DNA of 64,000 bases from Comamonadaceae bacterium (lineage in GTDB: Bacteria > Pseudomonadota > Gammaproteobacteria > Burkholderiales > Burkholderiaceae_C), in NCBI GenBank assembly GCA_027488985.1, contig JAIYAR010000003.1, forward strand, positions 248,001 through 312,000, written 5' to 3'. Below, in pieces: positions 41,637 to 50,974 of this stretch (position 1 is its first letter; each line of letters opens with the position of its first letter). Below the pieces are notes generated by a model that saw only the letters and a list, made by a program, of their open reading frames with translations, did not search any database and had not been told where the DNA came from. The translations under genes and the position numbers were made by a program.

Positions 41637-42518
41637 TTAAAGCCAGTACACCAAAACGTACAGACCCAACCACACCACGTCCACGAAGTGCCAGTACCAC
41701 GCAGCACCTTCGAAACCGAAATGACGCTCAGGAGTGAAGTGTCCCTTCTGCAGTCGCAGGGTGATGAACAACAACATCAACATGCCCACAAAAACGTGGA
41801 AGCCGTGGAAGCCGGTCAGCATGTAAAAGGTAGATCCGAACACGCCCGAATTGAGCTTCAGGTTGTAGGCCGTATACGCGTGGTAGTACTCATAGCCCTG
41901 CACAAACAAGAAGGTCACACCGAGCAGAACAGTGGCCCACATGAATGCGATGGTTTTGGAGCGGTTGCCATCAATCAGTGCATGGTGTGCAATGGTCAAG
42001 GTAACGCCGGAAGTCAGCAACAAGGCCGTGTTGATCGTCGGCAACCAGAAGGGGCCCATTGTGGTGAAGGGCTCGACAATGCCTCCGGGTGAAGCCGTCA
42101 TGCCGGCGGCCATGCTGGGCCATACGGCTTTGAAGTCAGGCCACAACAGGGCGTTCTCCAGGCTCCCCAAGGCCGGCACAGAGTGCGAACGGGCCCACCA
42201 TAGTGCAGTGAAGAAAGCACCGAAGAACATGACTTCGGAAAAAATAAACCAGCTCATGCTCCAACGGTAGGAGATGTCGATTTTGCGACCGTATTGGCCA
42301 CCTTCGCTTTCAGTCACGGCATCCCGGAACCACTGGTACAACACGAACAGCCACCAGACCATTCCCAGAAGCAAAGCGTATTTGCCCCAGCCAGAGCCAT
42401 TGATCCATTGCCCCGCACCAAGAATGACGAAGAACAAACCAGCAGCAGCCATCGCGGGGTGGCGTGAGGGCCCCGGCACAAAGTAATAGGGCGTGCCGCC
42501 GTGTGTTGTTGAACTCAT
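41637..42518 (-). CDS. coxC: Cytochrome c oxidase subunit III
   Basis: 293 aa, seven helices. Typical motifs: YYFVPGPSRHPAM at the start, EVMFFGAFFTALWW, TGFHGFHVFVGM and WHFVDVVWLGLYVLVYWL at the end. Membrane component of the aa3/caa3 oxidase. Last gene of the coxB-to-coxC transcript, which the hairpin at 41594 ends. Confidence 0.97.
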   Translation of the reverse strand: MSSTTHGGTPYYFVPGPSRHPAMAAAGLFFVILGAGQWINGSGWGKYALLLGMVWWLFVLYQWFRDAVTESEGGQYGRKIDISYRWSMSWFIFSEVMFFGAFFTALWWARSHSVPALGSLENALLWPDFKAVWPSMAAGMTASPGGIVEPFTTMGPFWLPTINTALLLTSGVTLTIAHHALIDGNRSKTIAFMWATVLLGVTFLFVQGYEYYHAYTAYNLKLNSGVFGSTFYMLTGFHGFHVFVGMLMLLFITLRLQKGHFTPERHFGFEGAAWYWHFVDVVWLGLYVLVYWL

Positions 42519-42569
42519 TTCTGCTCCATTTCTTCTCTAATTCAAATTTCGATCATGCGGACTCGGGCC

Positions 42570-42782
42570 TTACGATCCAACCACCCATTTCGCAAGACTG
42601 ATCAGCCCCACGACCAACAGAAGTGCTCCGACGATTCCAACCAGCACTACATGCAAAGGATTGACCTTTGCCAGATCGTCGCGATAACCCTTGCTACTGC
42701 GAATTCCAAGGAAGGACCAAGCGACCAGTTTGACACTACTCAAAAAGGAGGGCTTGCGCGAAACAGCACCGTCCTGCATCAC
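42570..42782 (-). CDS. DUF2970 family small membrane protein
   Basis: 70 aa: a short polar N-terminus with FLGIRSSKGYRDDLAKVNP and one C-terminal helix (HVVLVGIVGALLLVVGLISL). Common in betaproteobacterial cox operons, function unknown. Its ATG overlaps the ctaG stop (ATGATG). Confidence 0.85.
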   Translation of the reverse strand: MMQDGAVSRKPSFLSSVKLVAWSFLGIRSSKGYRDDLAKVNPLHVVLVGIVGALLLVVGLISLAKWVVGS

Positions 42783-43375
42783 GAACCCGCACTTTCTGTA
42801 GTCGATGGTTTAACAACCGCTACTGGTGCAGGGGGAGTTTTGCCACCGACTTCGAAAAACGTATAAGACAGGGTAATGGTTGATACGTCTTTCGACAGCT
42901 TGGGATCAATCACAAATACGACTGGCCACGATTTCTTTTCGCCCGGCTCCAAGGTGTATTGATTGAAGCAAAAGCATTCGAGTTTGTTGAAGTGCGCAGA
43001 AGCCTGCATCGGTGCATAGCTGGGAATGGCTTGGGCTGACATCCTGCGATTCTGGACATTCTGGAACTCATAGACCACAGTCATCATCTCGCCCGGATGT
43101 ACGGTCAAGGACCGTTGGGCTGGCTTGAATTCCCAGGGGCCGCGTGAGTTTGCATCAAACTCCACCGTAATGGTGCGGCTTCTGTCCACTTGTGAATTTG
43201 CTGGCGCGGTCTTTTGTCCAGACAACACCTGCTCGCCGAGCGCCAGTATGTTGATCCCTGTCATCTCGCAAATTGCCTTGTAGAGCGGTACCAACGCATA
43301 CCCGAATGCGAACATAGCCACCGTAATCACGGCAAGCTTGCCCAACATCCGGCGATTAGCGCTGATAGGAGCCAT
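42779..43375 (-). CDS. ctaG: Cytochrome c oxidase assembly protein CtaG (Cox11)
   Basis: 198 aa: an N-terminal helix (LAVITVAMFAFGYALVPLY) and an immunoglobulin-like periplasmic domain with the copper-binding motif ECFCFNQYTLEPGE (Cys pair). It delivers copper to the CuB site of subunit I. It lies four bases after the 37-aa gene. Confidence 0.96.
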   Translation of the reverse strand: MAPISANRRMLGKLAVITVAMFAFGYALVPLYKAICEMTGINILALGEQVLSGQKTAPANSQVDRSRTITVEFDANSRGPWEFKPAQRSLTVHPGEMMTVVYEFQNVQNRRMSAQAIPSYAPMQASAHFNKLECFCFNQYTLEPGEKKSWPVVFVIDPKLSKDVSTITLSYTFFEVGGKTPPAPVAVVKPSTTESAGS

Positions 43376-43378
43376 ACC

Positions 43379-43492
43379 TTACTTTCCGAGAACAATCATT
43401 TTGGCCATAAAGCCTACGAAGAAAACAACCGCGATCGAGGCAAGAATTAGCCCCAGTCGCAAGTTGGACTTCTTCTGTTCCGCGCTTGCCAT
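43379..43492 (-). CDS. Small cytochrome oxidase assembly-type membrane protein, 37 aa
   Basis: ATG at 43492 overlaps the coxA stop (TGATG), with 37 codons ending at TAA 43379. The product starts [14 protein letters not shown] and continues as one helix (LILASIAVVFFVGFMAKMIV). Short single-helix proteins occupy this slot between ctaD and ctaG in many Burkholderiales. The overlap at its start and the 3-base gap to ctaG support it being real. It is easily missed by gene finders. Confidence 0.8.
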   Translation of the reverse strand: MASAEQKKSNLRLGLILASIAVVFFVGFMAKMIVLGK

Positions 43493-45108
43493 CAGCCGAT
43501 CACCTTGGTTGCAGTGGCATCCAGCTTAGGCGGATTTTCAAAAGTATGGAAAGGTGCAGGGGACGGGACTTCCCACTCCAAGCCCTCTGCCGCTTCCCAG
43601 GGTTTCTGGCTGGCCTTCTCACCCTTGCCCAACATCGCAGGCAAGACAACACCGAAGAAAAAGTACACCTGAGCCAAACCAAAGGCAAATGCGCCTACCG
43701 TAGCAATCGCATTGAAGTCAGCGAATTGCATGGGGTAATCAGCGTAACGGCGTGGCATACCTGCCAGACCCAGGAAGTGCATGGGGAAGAACGTCACGTT
43801 GAAAGCGATCAGAGACCACCAAAAGTGCAAACGGCCCTTCCACTCAGGAATCATCACACCTGTCCATTTGGGAGCCCAGTAATAGAAGCCGGCAAACATG
43901 GCATACAGGGAGCCTGCCACCAACACGTAGTGAAAGTGAGCTACGACATAGTAAGTGTCTTGCAGCTGGATATCGATAGGCGCCATCGCCAGAATCAACC
44001 CGGTAAAGCCGCCCATGGTAAACACAAAAATGAAGCCCACAGCAAACAGCATGGGGGTTTCGAAAGTCATGGAGCCCTGCCACATGGTGGCAATCCAGTT
44101 GAAGATCTTCACAGCAGTCGGCACGGCGATCAGCATCGTGGCGTACATGAAGAACAACTGACCGGTTACAGGCATGCCGGTGGTGAACATGTGGTGCGCC
44201 CACACAATGAACGACAAGATTGCGATAGAGGACGTTGCATACACCATAGAGGCATATCCAAACAACTTTTTACGCGCAAATGCAGGAACGATCTGGCTGA
44301 TGATGCCGAACGCCGGCAGGATCATGATGTACACCTCGGGGTGACCAAAGAACCAGAAGATGTGCTGGTACATGACAGGGTCACCGCCACCGGCGGGGTT
44401 GAAGAAACTGGTACCGAAGTGGCGATCAGTCAGCGTCATGGTGATTGCACCTGCCAAAACGGGCATCACAGCGATCAACAGATAAGCGGTGATCAACCAA
44501 GTCCAGCAGAACATGGGCATCTTCATCAAAGTCATGCCTGGAGCGCGCATGTTCAGAATAGTGACGATGATGTTGATCGAACCCATGATGGACGACGCGC
44601 CGAGGATGTGCATGGCAAAAATGCCGGCATCCATAGAAGGACCCATTTGCAGAGTCAAAGGAGCATACAAAGTCCAGCCGGCCGCGGGAGCGCCACCAGG
44701 CATGAAGAACGAAGATACCAACATCAAAGCTGCAGGAATCATCAGCCAGAAGCTGAAGTTGTTCATACGGGCAAATGCCATGTCCGACGCACCGATTTGC
44801 AGCGGAATCATCCAGTTCGCAAAGCCGACAAAGCCGGGCATGATCGCCCCGAAAACCATGATCAGGCCGTGCATGGTGGTGAGCGAGTTAAACAACTCCG
44901 GATTCACCAATTGCAGACCCGGCTGGAACAACTCCGCGCGAATCAGCAGCGCCAAAACGCCACCAATAATCAGCATGGTGAAGCTGAACAACAGGTACAA
45001 AGTACCGATGTCTTTGTGGTTCGTCGCAAACACCCAGCGCCGCCACCCAGTCGGTGCATGGTGGTGGTCGTCGTGGGCGTGATCGTGATGGTCTAGTACG
45101 GCGCTCAT
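43492..45108 (-). CDS. coxA: Cytochrome c oxidase subunit I
   Basis: 538 aa with twelve helices holding heme a, heme a3 and CuB. Motifs: [37 protein letters not shown] (His-Tyr crosslink region), [11 protein letters not shown] (CuB His pair) and [20 protein letters not shown] (heme ligands). It begins with a His/Asp-rich cytoplasmic segment ([13 protein letters not shown]). Second gene of the operon, 42 bases after coxB. Confidence 0.98.
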   Translation of the reverse strand: MSAVLDHHDHAHDDHHHAPTGWRRWVFATNHKDIGTLYLLFSFTMLIIGGVLALLIRAELFQPGLQLVNPELFNSLTTMHGLIMVFGAIMPGFVGFANWMIPLQIGASDMAFARMNNFSFWLMIPAALMLVSSFFMPGGAPAAGWTLYAPLTLQMGPSMDAGIFAMHILGASSIMGSINIIVTILNMRAPGMTLMKMPMFCWTWLITAYLLIAVMPVLAGAITMTLTDRHFGTSFFNPAGGGDPVMYQHIFWFFGHPEVYIMILPAFGIISQIVPAFARKKLFGYASMVYATSSIAILSFIVWAHHMFTTGMPVTGQLFFMYATMLIAVPTAVKIFNWIATMWQGSMTFETPMLFAVGFIFVFTMGGFTGLILAMAPIDIQLQDTYYVVAHFHYVLVAGSLYAMFAGFYYWAPKWTGVMIPEWKGRLHFWWSLIAFNVTFFPMHFLGLAGMPRRYADYPMQFADFNAIATVGAFAFGLAQVYFFFGVVLPAMLGKGEKASQKPWEAAEGLEWEVPSPAPFHTFENPPKLDATATKVIG

Positions 45109-45150
45109 GGTGAGGTCCTTCTTAATTTCTTAGGTTCTTCCTGAAGGGAA

Positions 45151-46335
45151 TTACTTGCGCAATGCCAGCACTTCAGCGGGCTGTACCACTTGGCCGGTTT
45201 TGTTTGACCAGTTGTTTTTGGTGTAGGTGATAACGGCTGCAATATCAGTGTCACTCAGTGTTTTCCAAGCAGGCATGGAGCCGTTGTTCTGACCATTCAA
45301 CAGAATTGCGATCTGCTTGGATTTGTCGGCATCCAACACTACAGCAGCGCCATCCAATGCTTTGATCGGTCCGGCGCCCTTTCCTGTGGCCTGGTGACAA
45401 GCGGCGCAATTCTGGGCATAGACCTTTTCGCCGCGCTTGACGATGTCATCTAACGCCCACACCTTGGCAGGGTCATCCGCCTTGGCGGCAAGTTTCTTCT
45501 GCTCGGCCGCAACCCACTGCGAATAATCTTCGGCGGACAAGACCTTTACATGGATGGGCATGTAAGCATGCTCCTTGCCACACAGCTCAGCGCATTGACC
45601 GTAGTAATCACCGACCTTTTCAGCACGGAACCATGTGTCACGCACAAATCCGGGAATGGCATCCTGTTTGATTCCAAATGCTGGAACCATAAAGGCGTGG
45701 ATCACATCGTTCGCAGTAGTAATGATGCGGACCTTTTTGTCCACTGGCACCACCAGCGGGTTGTCCACCTTGAGCAGATAGTTGTCGACAGACGTGCCTT
45801 TGGGGGGGCCGCCGGCATCCGACAAGGCGCGCTGATCACTATCCAAAGTGGACACAAAGCCGATTCCCTCGCCTTCGCCCTTCAAATAGTCGTATCCCCA
45901 CTTCCATTGCATGCCTGTGGCCTTGATGGTCAGGTCTGCATTTGTGGTGTCCTTCATGGCAACCACCACCTTGGTAGCCGGCAAAGCCATCAATATCACA
46001 ATGATGAAGGGGACAATTGTCCAAATTACTTCAACAGTCACTGACTCATGGAAGGTTGCGGGCTTGTGCCCGACCGACTTGCGGTGCTTCCAAATGGAGT
46101 AAAACATGACGGCGAACACCGCCACAAAAATAACAGAGCACACAATCAACATGAACCAGTGCAACCACTGCTGTTCTTGTGCGATCTTGGTGACCGCTGG
46201 TGGCAAATTCAGTTGATTCACTGCCGGTCCGCCGGGCAGGTCATTCACAGCATGCGCTTGCGTCAACAGGGCGGTGCCGGCAAAAGCACCTGCAGCCCAT
46301 AGCATGGACGCCAGTTTTTTCGTTGTGTTCTTCAT
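45151..46335 (-). CDS. coxB: Cytochrome c oxidase subunit II with fused cytochrome c domain
   Basis: 394 aa from the ATG at 46335 (MKNTTKKLASML). Signal peptide, two helices (WFMLIVCSVIFVAVFAVMFY and VEVIWTIVPFIIVILMALPA), then the CuA cupredoxin domain with CAELCGKEHAYM, then a C-terminal cytochrome c domain with heme motif CAACHQ and axial Met in GSMPAW. The fusion makes this a caa3-type oxidase that receives electrons directly from a c-type donor. First gene of the operon. Confidence 0.97.
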   Translation of the reverse strand: MKNTTKKLASMLWAAGAFAGTALLTQAHAVNDLPGGPAVNQLNLPPAVTKIAQEQQWLHWFMLIVCSVIFVAVFAVMFYSIWKHRKSVGHKPATFHESVTVEVIWTIVPFIIVILMALPATKVVVAMKDTTNADLTIKATGMQWKWGYDYLKGEGEGIGFVSTLDSDQRALSDAGGPPKGTSVDNYLLKVDNPLVVPVDKKVRIITTANDVIHAFMVPAFGIKQDAIPGFVRDTWFRAEKVGDYYGQCAELCGKEHAYMPIHVKVLSAEDYSQWVAAEQKKLAAKADDPAKVWALDDIVKRGEKVYAQNCAACHQATGKGAGPIKALDGAAVVLDADKSKQIAILLNGQNNGSMPAWKTLSDTDIAAVITYTKNNWSNKTGQVVQPAEVLALRK

Positions 46336-46392
46336 CTCGCTCACTTTTTGATGCCCCAAATTAAACCAACGCGCTGGATTGTCGCTTCACTG

Positions 46393-46878
46393 CTACGCAG
46401 CTCGCAAAGCCGAACGAATCTCTTTGGCCAACTGCGGACGCAATTCCGGCCTGATATAACGCCCGACACGGATGGTCTTCCCGCGCTCCGACAATTCAAT
46501 CAACGAAGAGTCATCTGCACGAGGCTCCACCTTCACCCAGCCCCTTTGAAACTCCGCACGCTCCAGCTTACCCGCACACTCCAACTCTACGACCAGCCGG
46601 TTTTCCTGCAAAGAAATCCGTTCCCGATCAGTGGAATGCCTCGCATAAACCAAGAACGCAAGCCCCACCGCAATCAGCTCAAGCGAAGCAAAGGGGATCA
46701 CCAGCGTAGCGCCTTGAAACCAGAAAAAAACTCCGATCCCAAGGGACACCACACATAGCGAAACATAAGTCCACAATAGCTGCAGGGGCGTTACCGAACA
46801 GTTGCGCCTTAGTAGCCAATGAACATGCTGCCCTTGTACTGTCGCAAAGCGAAATACCAGATTCGTCATGCGCGTCAC
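46393..46878 (-). CDS. DUF2244 family membrane protein
   Basis: 161 aa: two helices (about 32-52 and 56-77), then a soluble beta-rich domain ending in VGRYIRPELRPQLAKEIRSA, the DUF2244 signature region. These proteins often precede cox genes in proteobacteria; function unknown. It lies 57 bases upstream of coxB on the same strand and may start the cox transcript. Confidence 0.85.
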   Translation of the reverse strand: MTRMTNLVFRFATVQGQHVHWLLRRNCSVTPLQLLWTYVSLCVVSLGIGVFFWFQGATLVIPFASLELIAVGLAFLVYARHSTDRERISLQENRLVVELECAGKLERAEFQRGWVKVEPRADDSSLIELSERGKTIRVGRYIRPELRPQLAKEIRSALRAA

Positions 46879-47022
46879 CCGAAATTGATCGGCCGCACAC
46901 GCGCCGAATCAAGATTGGAGGGGGGGAATGCCGTCACCTCTTTACGTATCATTGTATGACAGTAACGAACTTGACCGGCATCAGCTTCCGATAACGGCTG
47001 AGCGAATTTGTAGGGGTTTTGC

Positions 47023-47907
47023 CTACTTCTTTAGGACATTGCGCATGTCTTCGAGAGAAACCCTGGTTTCCGGCTGCAGTTTGACCTTCGGCTTGGGCTT
47101 AAAGGCATGTCCGTAGACCACCTCAAATGTCACGCTCAATCGCCCATCTTCGCTTTTGACACCCAAATGCCGCGTCAACCCGTCCAGCAAACGCTGCCGC
47201 CAATCCCTGGAGCGTAGACCCGGAAACCTGGATACATGCAAATTACGCCCTAAACCGCGCAGCTCGTCCAGCAACTTGTCGGCGGACGAGTAGCTCAGCG
47301 CAATTCGCTCCATATCCATAATGGGCTCTGCAAATCCGGCATGCACCAACATGTCGCCCCAATCATGCATGTCGGTGAATTGATGATGGGGCGCCGCCCA
47401 ACCGGCATCGGCATAAACTTCACGCAGCTCCAAGAGGGTGTCAGGCCCCAGGCAAGAAAACATGGCAAAACCATCCACTGACAACGCCCGGTGCCAGCGC
47501 GAAATCAATGCATAAGGATCCGGAGCCATATGCAGGCTCATGTTGGCCCACAACATTTGCACCGGATCAACAGGCAACCCGAATTGCACAGCAGCGCTAC
47601 TCCAACGTGCCGGACTCCACCATGCAGGGGATAGAGCAGAACGACTGACAGCGATTCGAGCCGGCGTCTCCTCGTGAACAAAGGCCTTGGCCTTCGGGTA
47701 ACGACCCCGGACCAATGCATGGCCCTGCAAACCTCCCATTGAGGGCTCCCAGTCAAGCCAGGCCGCAGGCTTCTGCACGATCCACTGCAATCTATCCTCC
47801 ATCCGCCTGGCAACCTCCTCATGCAGCCATGGCGAATGGGGAGAGGCCATCCGCCCCCAGCGAGCAGCGGCAACAGAATCAAGGGTGGGAGGCTTATGGG
47901 TGTTCAT
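47023..47907 (-). CDS. BioC-like SAM-dependent methyltransferase
   Basis: 294 aa. It aligns by eye with malonyl-ACP O-methyltransferase BioC: LWANMSLHMAPDPYALISRW, FSCLGPDTLLELREVYADAG, DMHDWGDMLVHAGFAEPIMD. BioC primes biotin synthesis. The SAM motif I is degenerate (AWLDWEPSMGGLQG in place of LDxGCGxG), so activity is uncertain. No other bio gene is in the window. The gene is divergent from comF with 38 bases between, a common arrangement in the order. Confidence 0.72.
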   Translation of the reverse strand: MNTHKPPTLDSVAAARWGRMASPHSPWLHEEVARRMEDRLQWIVQKPAAWLDWEPSMGGLQGHALVRGRYPKAKAFVHEETPARIAVSRSALSPAWWSPARWSSAAVQFGLPVDPVQMLWANMSLHMAPDPYALISRWHRALSVDGFAMFSCLGPDTLLELREVYADAGWAAPHHQFTDMHDWGDMLVHAGFAEPIMDMERIALSYSSADKLLDELRGLGRNLHVSRFPGLRSRDWRQRLLDGLTRHLGVKSEDGRLSVTFEVVYGHAFKPKPKVKLQPETRVSLEDMRNVLKK

Positions 47908-47945
47908 GGCCGGGAAAAACAGAGCTGCGCGAGTATATTGGCCTG

Positions 47946-48659
47946 ATGTTCAGTGCAATGACCCAGGGGTTAAGCCGCAGGATCCCCAGTGCATGCGCAG
48001 TCTGCCATGCATGGCCTGCGCAGCCCATCTGCGAGGACTGCATCCAAGTCTTCGCCCAACCGGTGCACCGCTGCATATCCTGCGCATTGGCCTTACCCGC
48101 TACGCTGACGCAATGCCGCTCATGCGCTAGCCTGCATCCGGAATGGGACCGCGCTTTGGCCGCCGTGGACTACGCTTTCCCGTGGGACCGTTTGATTGCA
48201 GAGTTCAAGTTTCATGAGAACCCAGCATGGGCACGACATTTTGCGGTTTTGATACGCAGCAGTCCTTGGGTCGAACCGGCACTGGAAGATGCGGACTTCA
48301 TTGTCCCCATGCCATTGGCCACTGAAAGGCTTCTTCAACGGGGATTCAACCAGTCGACATTGCTCGCAAGGCACTTGAACCCTGCCAAGGTGCTGGAGGG
48401 CGCCTTGCTGCGCGTCGTCAACACACCCGCCCAAAGTACTCTGGCCAGAAAAGACCGCCAGAGCAATCTGCGACGGGCCTTTGCAATGGAGCCCGCCCGG
48501 CCGGGCATCGTTGCGGGAAAACGTCTGGTTTTGCTGGACGATGTCATGACCAGCGGGGCCTCCATGGCCGCGGCGTCTGCAGTCTTGAAGCGTGCCGGCG
48601 CCAGCCATATCACAGCGCTTGTTTTTGCCCGCACAGGAGTCGATACCGTCTTAGCGTAG
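47946..48659 (+). CDS. comF: ComF-family phosphoribosyltransferase-like protein
   Basis: 237 aa. The N-terminus has a four-Cys zinc-ribbon-like part (CAVC, CEDC, CISC, CRSC within about 15-65), then a type I PRTase fold with the PRPP loop LVLLDDVMTSGAS (about 197-209). ComF is needed for DNA uptake in naturally competent bacteria, and its nucleic-acid or substrate role is unsettled. A longer frame from 47715 is rejected as it would overlap the divergent methyltransferase gene. Confidence 0.9.
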   Translation: MFSAMTQGLSRRIPSACAVCHAWPAQPICEDCIQVFAQPVHRCISCALALPATLTQCRSCASLHPEWDRALAAVDYAFPWDRLIAEFKFHENPAWARHFAVLIRSSPWVEPALEDADFIVPMPLATERLLQRGFNQSTLLARHLNPAKVLEGALLRVVNTPAQSTLARKDRQSNLRRAFAMEPARPGIVAGKRLVLLDDVMTSGASMAAASAVLKRAGASHITALVFARTGVDTVLA

Positions 48660-48670
48660 ACAATTGCTCC

Positions 48671-49135
48671 ATGTTTCATATTGTTTTGGTTGAGCCCGAA
48701 ATTCCCCCGAATACCGGCAATGTCATCCGCCTTGCGGCCAACACCGGTTGTCGATTGCATCTGGTAGAACCGCTTGGTTTCTCCATGGACGACAAACACA
48801 TGCGCCGCGCCGGTTTGGACTACCACGAGTACGCAGAGCTCAAGCGCCACGCCAGTTGGCAACACTTTCTGGACACGGAGCGGCCGGAACCGGACCGGCT
48901 CTTCACCCTGACCACACGCGGAACACGCAGTCCCTTTGAGGTAACCTTCCAGCGCGGAGACTGGCTGGTTTTCGGCTCTGAGACCAAGGGAATCTCAGAT
49001 TTTGTGCGGACATCGTTCAGCCCGGAACGCAGCCTGCGCTTGCCCATGCGACCTGATCAGCGCAGCCTGAACCTCTCCAATGCGGTCGCAGTTACAGTGT
49101 TCGAGGCTTGGCGACAAAACGGCTTCGCAGGCTGA
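48671..49135 (+). CDS. trmL: tRNA (cytidine(34)-2'-O)-methyltransferase
   Basis: 154-aa SPOUT enzyme that methylates the wobble base of tRNA-Leu. Knot motifs: PEIPPNTGNVIRLAANTG (about 9-26), LVFGSETKGI and RSLNLSNAVAVTVFEAWRQ. It lies 11 bases after comF and is probably co-transcribed. Confidence 0.96.
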   Translation: MFHIVLVEPEIPPNTGNVIRLAANTGCRLHLVEPLGFSMDDKHMRRAGLDYHEYAELKRHASWQHFLDTERPEPDRLFTLTTRGTRSPFEVTFQRGDWLVFGSETKGISDFVRTSFSPERSLRLPMRPDQRSLNLSNAVAVTVFEAWRQNGFAG

Positions 49136-49154
49136 TCATTCCAACACCGTTCCT

Positions 49155-49610
49155 TTACGGGTATTGGCGCACCAAGGCCTCGGCTACACAAGCGGGCTTG
49201 TTCGCCCCGTCACGCTCTATGGTGATCTCCCAACTCTGCTGGAATCCCCCGTTGTCAATCGCCTGTACCGCGAGCAGCTTCAGGTGGGCCCGCAAACGGC
49301 TGTTGACCGGCACTGGAGACATGAAACGGACCTTGTTCAGGCCATAGTTCACTCCCATGCGCACGTCCAGCACCTGCAAGCTAGACTCGAGAAACCGGGG
49401 GATCAATGACAGGGTCAAGAAACCATGGGCAATCGGTGTGCCGAAGGGGCCTTGGGCTGCGCGCTCCGGGTCTACATGGATCCACTGGTGGTCGCCGGTA
49501 GCCTGCGCAAACTGATTGATCTGCTCTTGGCTGATGGTCAGCCAGTCGCTGACGGCCACGGTGCTGCCTACGTGAGCGGACAACTCCGCCAGGGTTTGGA
49601 AAGTTTTCAT
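49155..49610 (-). CDS. MaoC-family (R)-hydratase
   Basis: 151 aa from the ATG at 49610 (MKTFQTLAELSAHVG). Hotdog fold with the hydratase-2 motif FAQATGDHQWIHVDPERA (catalytic Asp and His) and PIAHGFLTLSLIP. It should hydrate enoyl-CoA to (R)-3-hydroxyacyl-CoA, feeding PHA or fatty-acid routes. It converges with trmL. Confidence 0.92.
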   Translation of the reverse strand: MKTFQTLAELSAHVGSTVAVSDWLTISQEQINQFAQATGDHQWIHVDPERAAQGPFGTPIAHGFLTLSLIPRFLESSLQVLDVRMGVNYGLNKVRFMSPVPVNSRLRAHLKLLAVQAIDNGGFQQSWEITIERDGANKPACVAEALVRQYP

Positions 49611-49671
49611 GCAGCCACTGTAGCCATCACGGATCTGCAGCATTGTTGCCCGCGTGACAGGCTACCGTACC

Positions 49672-50289
49672 TCAGGAATCCAGCCAATGGCAAATGGACT
49701 GCCACTGCTGGAGGTCACGCTCCACCTTGCTAGGTGCCACGTCAAAAATCGTCAATCCACGGGCAATGGTTTGGATGTAGTTCTGGGTATCCCGGACAAA
49801 ACCAAGCACCGGCAGGTCCAGGCCATCGACAAAATGCTGTAACTGGTCGGACGCCAAAGTGCGCTCATCGACCCGCATGCCAACGATACCCACCTTGAAC
49901 TTGCCTGCGCGGGAACTGGTGGCCAATTCGTCGAGGAAAGGCTTGGTGGCAAAAATATCAAACACACTCGGCTGCAAAGGCACAACCACATGGGTCGCGA
50001 TTTTGAGCACCTCCTTGAGGCGCCTTCCATGCAGACCTGCTGGTGTATCCAGCACCACATGACTGGTGCCTTTGGGCGGCTTGGCGACGCCATCTTGCGT
50101 CAACTCCCAGCCGGAGATAGGTTTCGCCGCCGGCGGCCGCAGCCCCAGCCATAACCTCGAAGATTGCTGGCGGTCCGCGTCGCCCAGCATGACCACATGA
50201 CCCTGCGAGGCAAAGTAACCGGCAATCTGCGTGGACATCGTGGACTTACCGACGCCTCCTTTGGGATTCGCAACAACAACCACGGGCAT
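49672..50289 (-). CDS. ParA-family ATPase (orphan)
   Basis: 205 aa from the ATG at 50289. Deviant Walker A NPKGGVGKST (about 8-17), GDADRQQSSRLW and VVLDTPAG as Walker B. Small single-domain ParA/MinD-type proteins position plasmids, chromosomes or protein clusters. No ParB or cargo gene is adjacent and the chromosomal partition locus is not here, so its cargo is unknown. It is divergent from the KefF-like gene with 42 bases between. Confidence 0.9.
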   Translation of the reverse strand: MPVVVVANPKGGVGKSTMSTQIAGYFASQGHVVMLGDADRQQSSRLWLGLRPPAAKPISGWELTQDGVAKPPKGTSHVVLDTPAGLHGRRLKEVLKIATHVVVPLQPSVFDIFATKPFLDELATSSRAGKFKVGIVGMRVDERTLASDQLQHFVDGLDLPVLGFVRDTQNYIQTIARGLTIFDVAPSKVERDLQQWQSICHWLDS

Positions 50290-50331
50290 AAGACAAAACC
50301 TCCACACTGTGAACTGCGCTATGTTACGGGC

Positions 50332-50973
50332 ATGGACAAGGAACACCAATCACCACTGATTTACGTTGTCGCAGCCCACCCGAACTGGCGCAACTCGCAC
50401 GTCAACCGCCAGTTGCGCGATGCTGCAGCCCCCATAGGCCGGGTGGATCTCTGCGATTTGTATGAAACTTACCCGGACTACGCCATCGATATTCCTGCCG
50501 AGCAGGAAAAACTTGCGGCTGCGCGCCTCGTTGTGCTGGTTCACCCGGTGCAGTGGTACTCCATGCCCGCACTGCTCAAACTCTGGCTGGATGAGGTACT
50601 GAGCTATGGCTGGGCCTACGGCCATGGCGCCAAAGCTCTGGCCGGAAAGGACTTGTGGCTGGTGGCAAGTACCGGTGGCCAGGAATCGTCTTATCACCCT
50701 CAGGGCTACAACCGGTACTTCTTCGACGCATTTCTGCCGCCTTATGAACAAACTGCGGCACTTTGCGGTATGCGCTTCCTGCCTCCGATGGTGCTGCATG
50801 GTGCCCACAGTGCCCCACAAAGAGAGATCGATAGCCATGTAGCTACTTTCTCCGAGCGCCTCAACAGCTATCCCCTGTGGCCGGAACTGGCGGACTTGGA
50901 GGCATCTGATGCCTGCGACGTCCCCGATGCAGACCGGCCCGCCGACCCTCTACCCCCGCAACAAGGCTTTTGA
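50332..50973 (+). CDS. NAD(P)H dehydrogenase (quinone), KefF-like ancillary protein
   Basis: 213 aa, flavodoxin-like fold. VLVHPVQWYSMPALLKLWLD and STGGQESSYHPQGYNRYFF are typical of KefF/MdaB-type FMN oxidoreductases. In Escherichia coli, KefF binds and activates KefC, and here a KefC-like antiporter starts 1 base after its stop, so the same pairing is likely. The Pro-rich tail is not conserved. Confidence 0.9.
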   Translation: MDKEHQSPLIYVVAAHPNWRNSHVNRQLRDAAAPIGRVDLCDLYETYPDYAIDIPAEQEKLAAARLVVLVHPVQWYSMPALLKLWLDEVLSYGWAYGHGAKALAGKDLWLVASTGGQESSYHPQGYNRYFFDAFLPPYEQTAALCGMRFLPPMVLHGAHSAPQREIDSHVATFSERLNSYPLWPELADLEASDACDVPDADRPADPLPPQQGF

Positions 50974-50974
50974 C

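Noticed and set aside
43486..45096. 536-codon plus-strand frame opposite coxA
   Set aside because: Exact antisense shadow of subunit I with His/Gln-rich composition and no family signature.
46928..47116. Plus-strand 62-codon ORF preceded by GGAGGGGGG
   Set aside because: The purine run looks like a ribosome site, but the frame runs antisense into the BioC-like gene and has no protein-like features.
50826..50875. GATAGCCATGTAGCTAC sequence in the KefF-like gene resembling the dispersed repeat
   Set aside because: Only a few core bases match and the GCGCA element is missing; probably chance.
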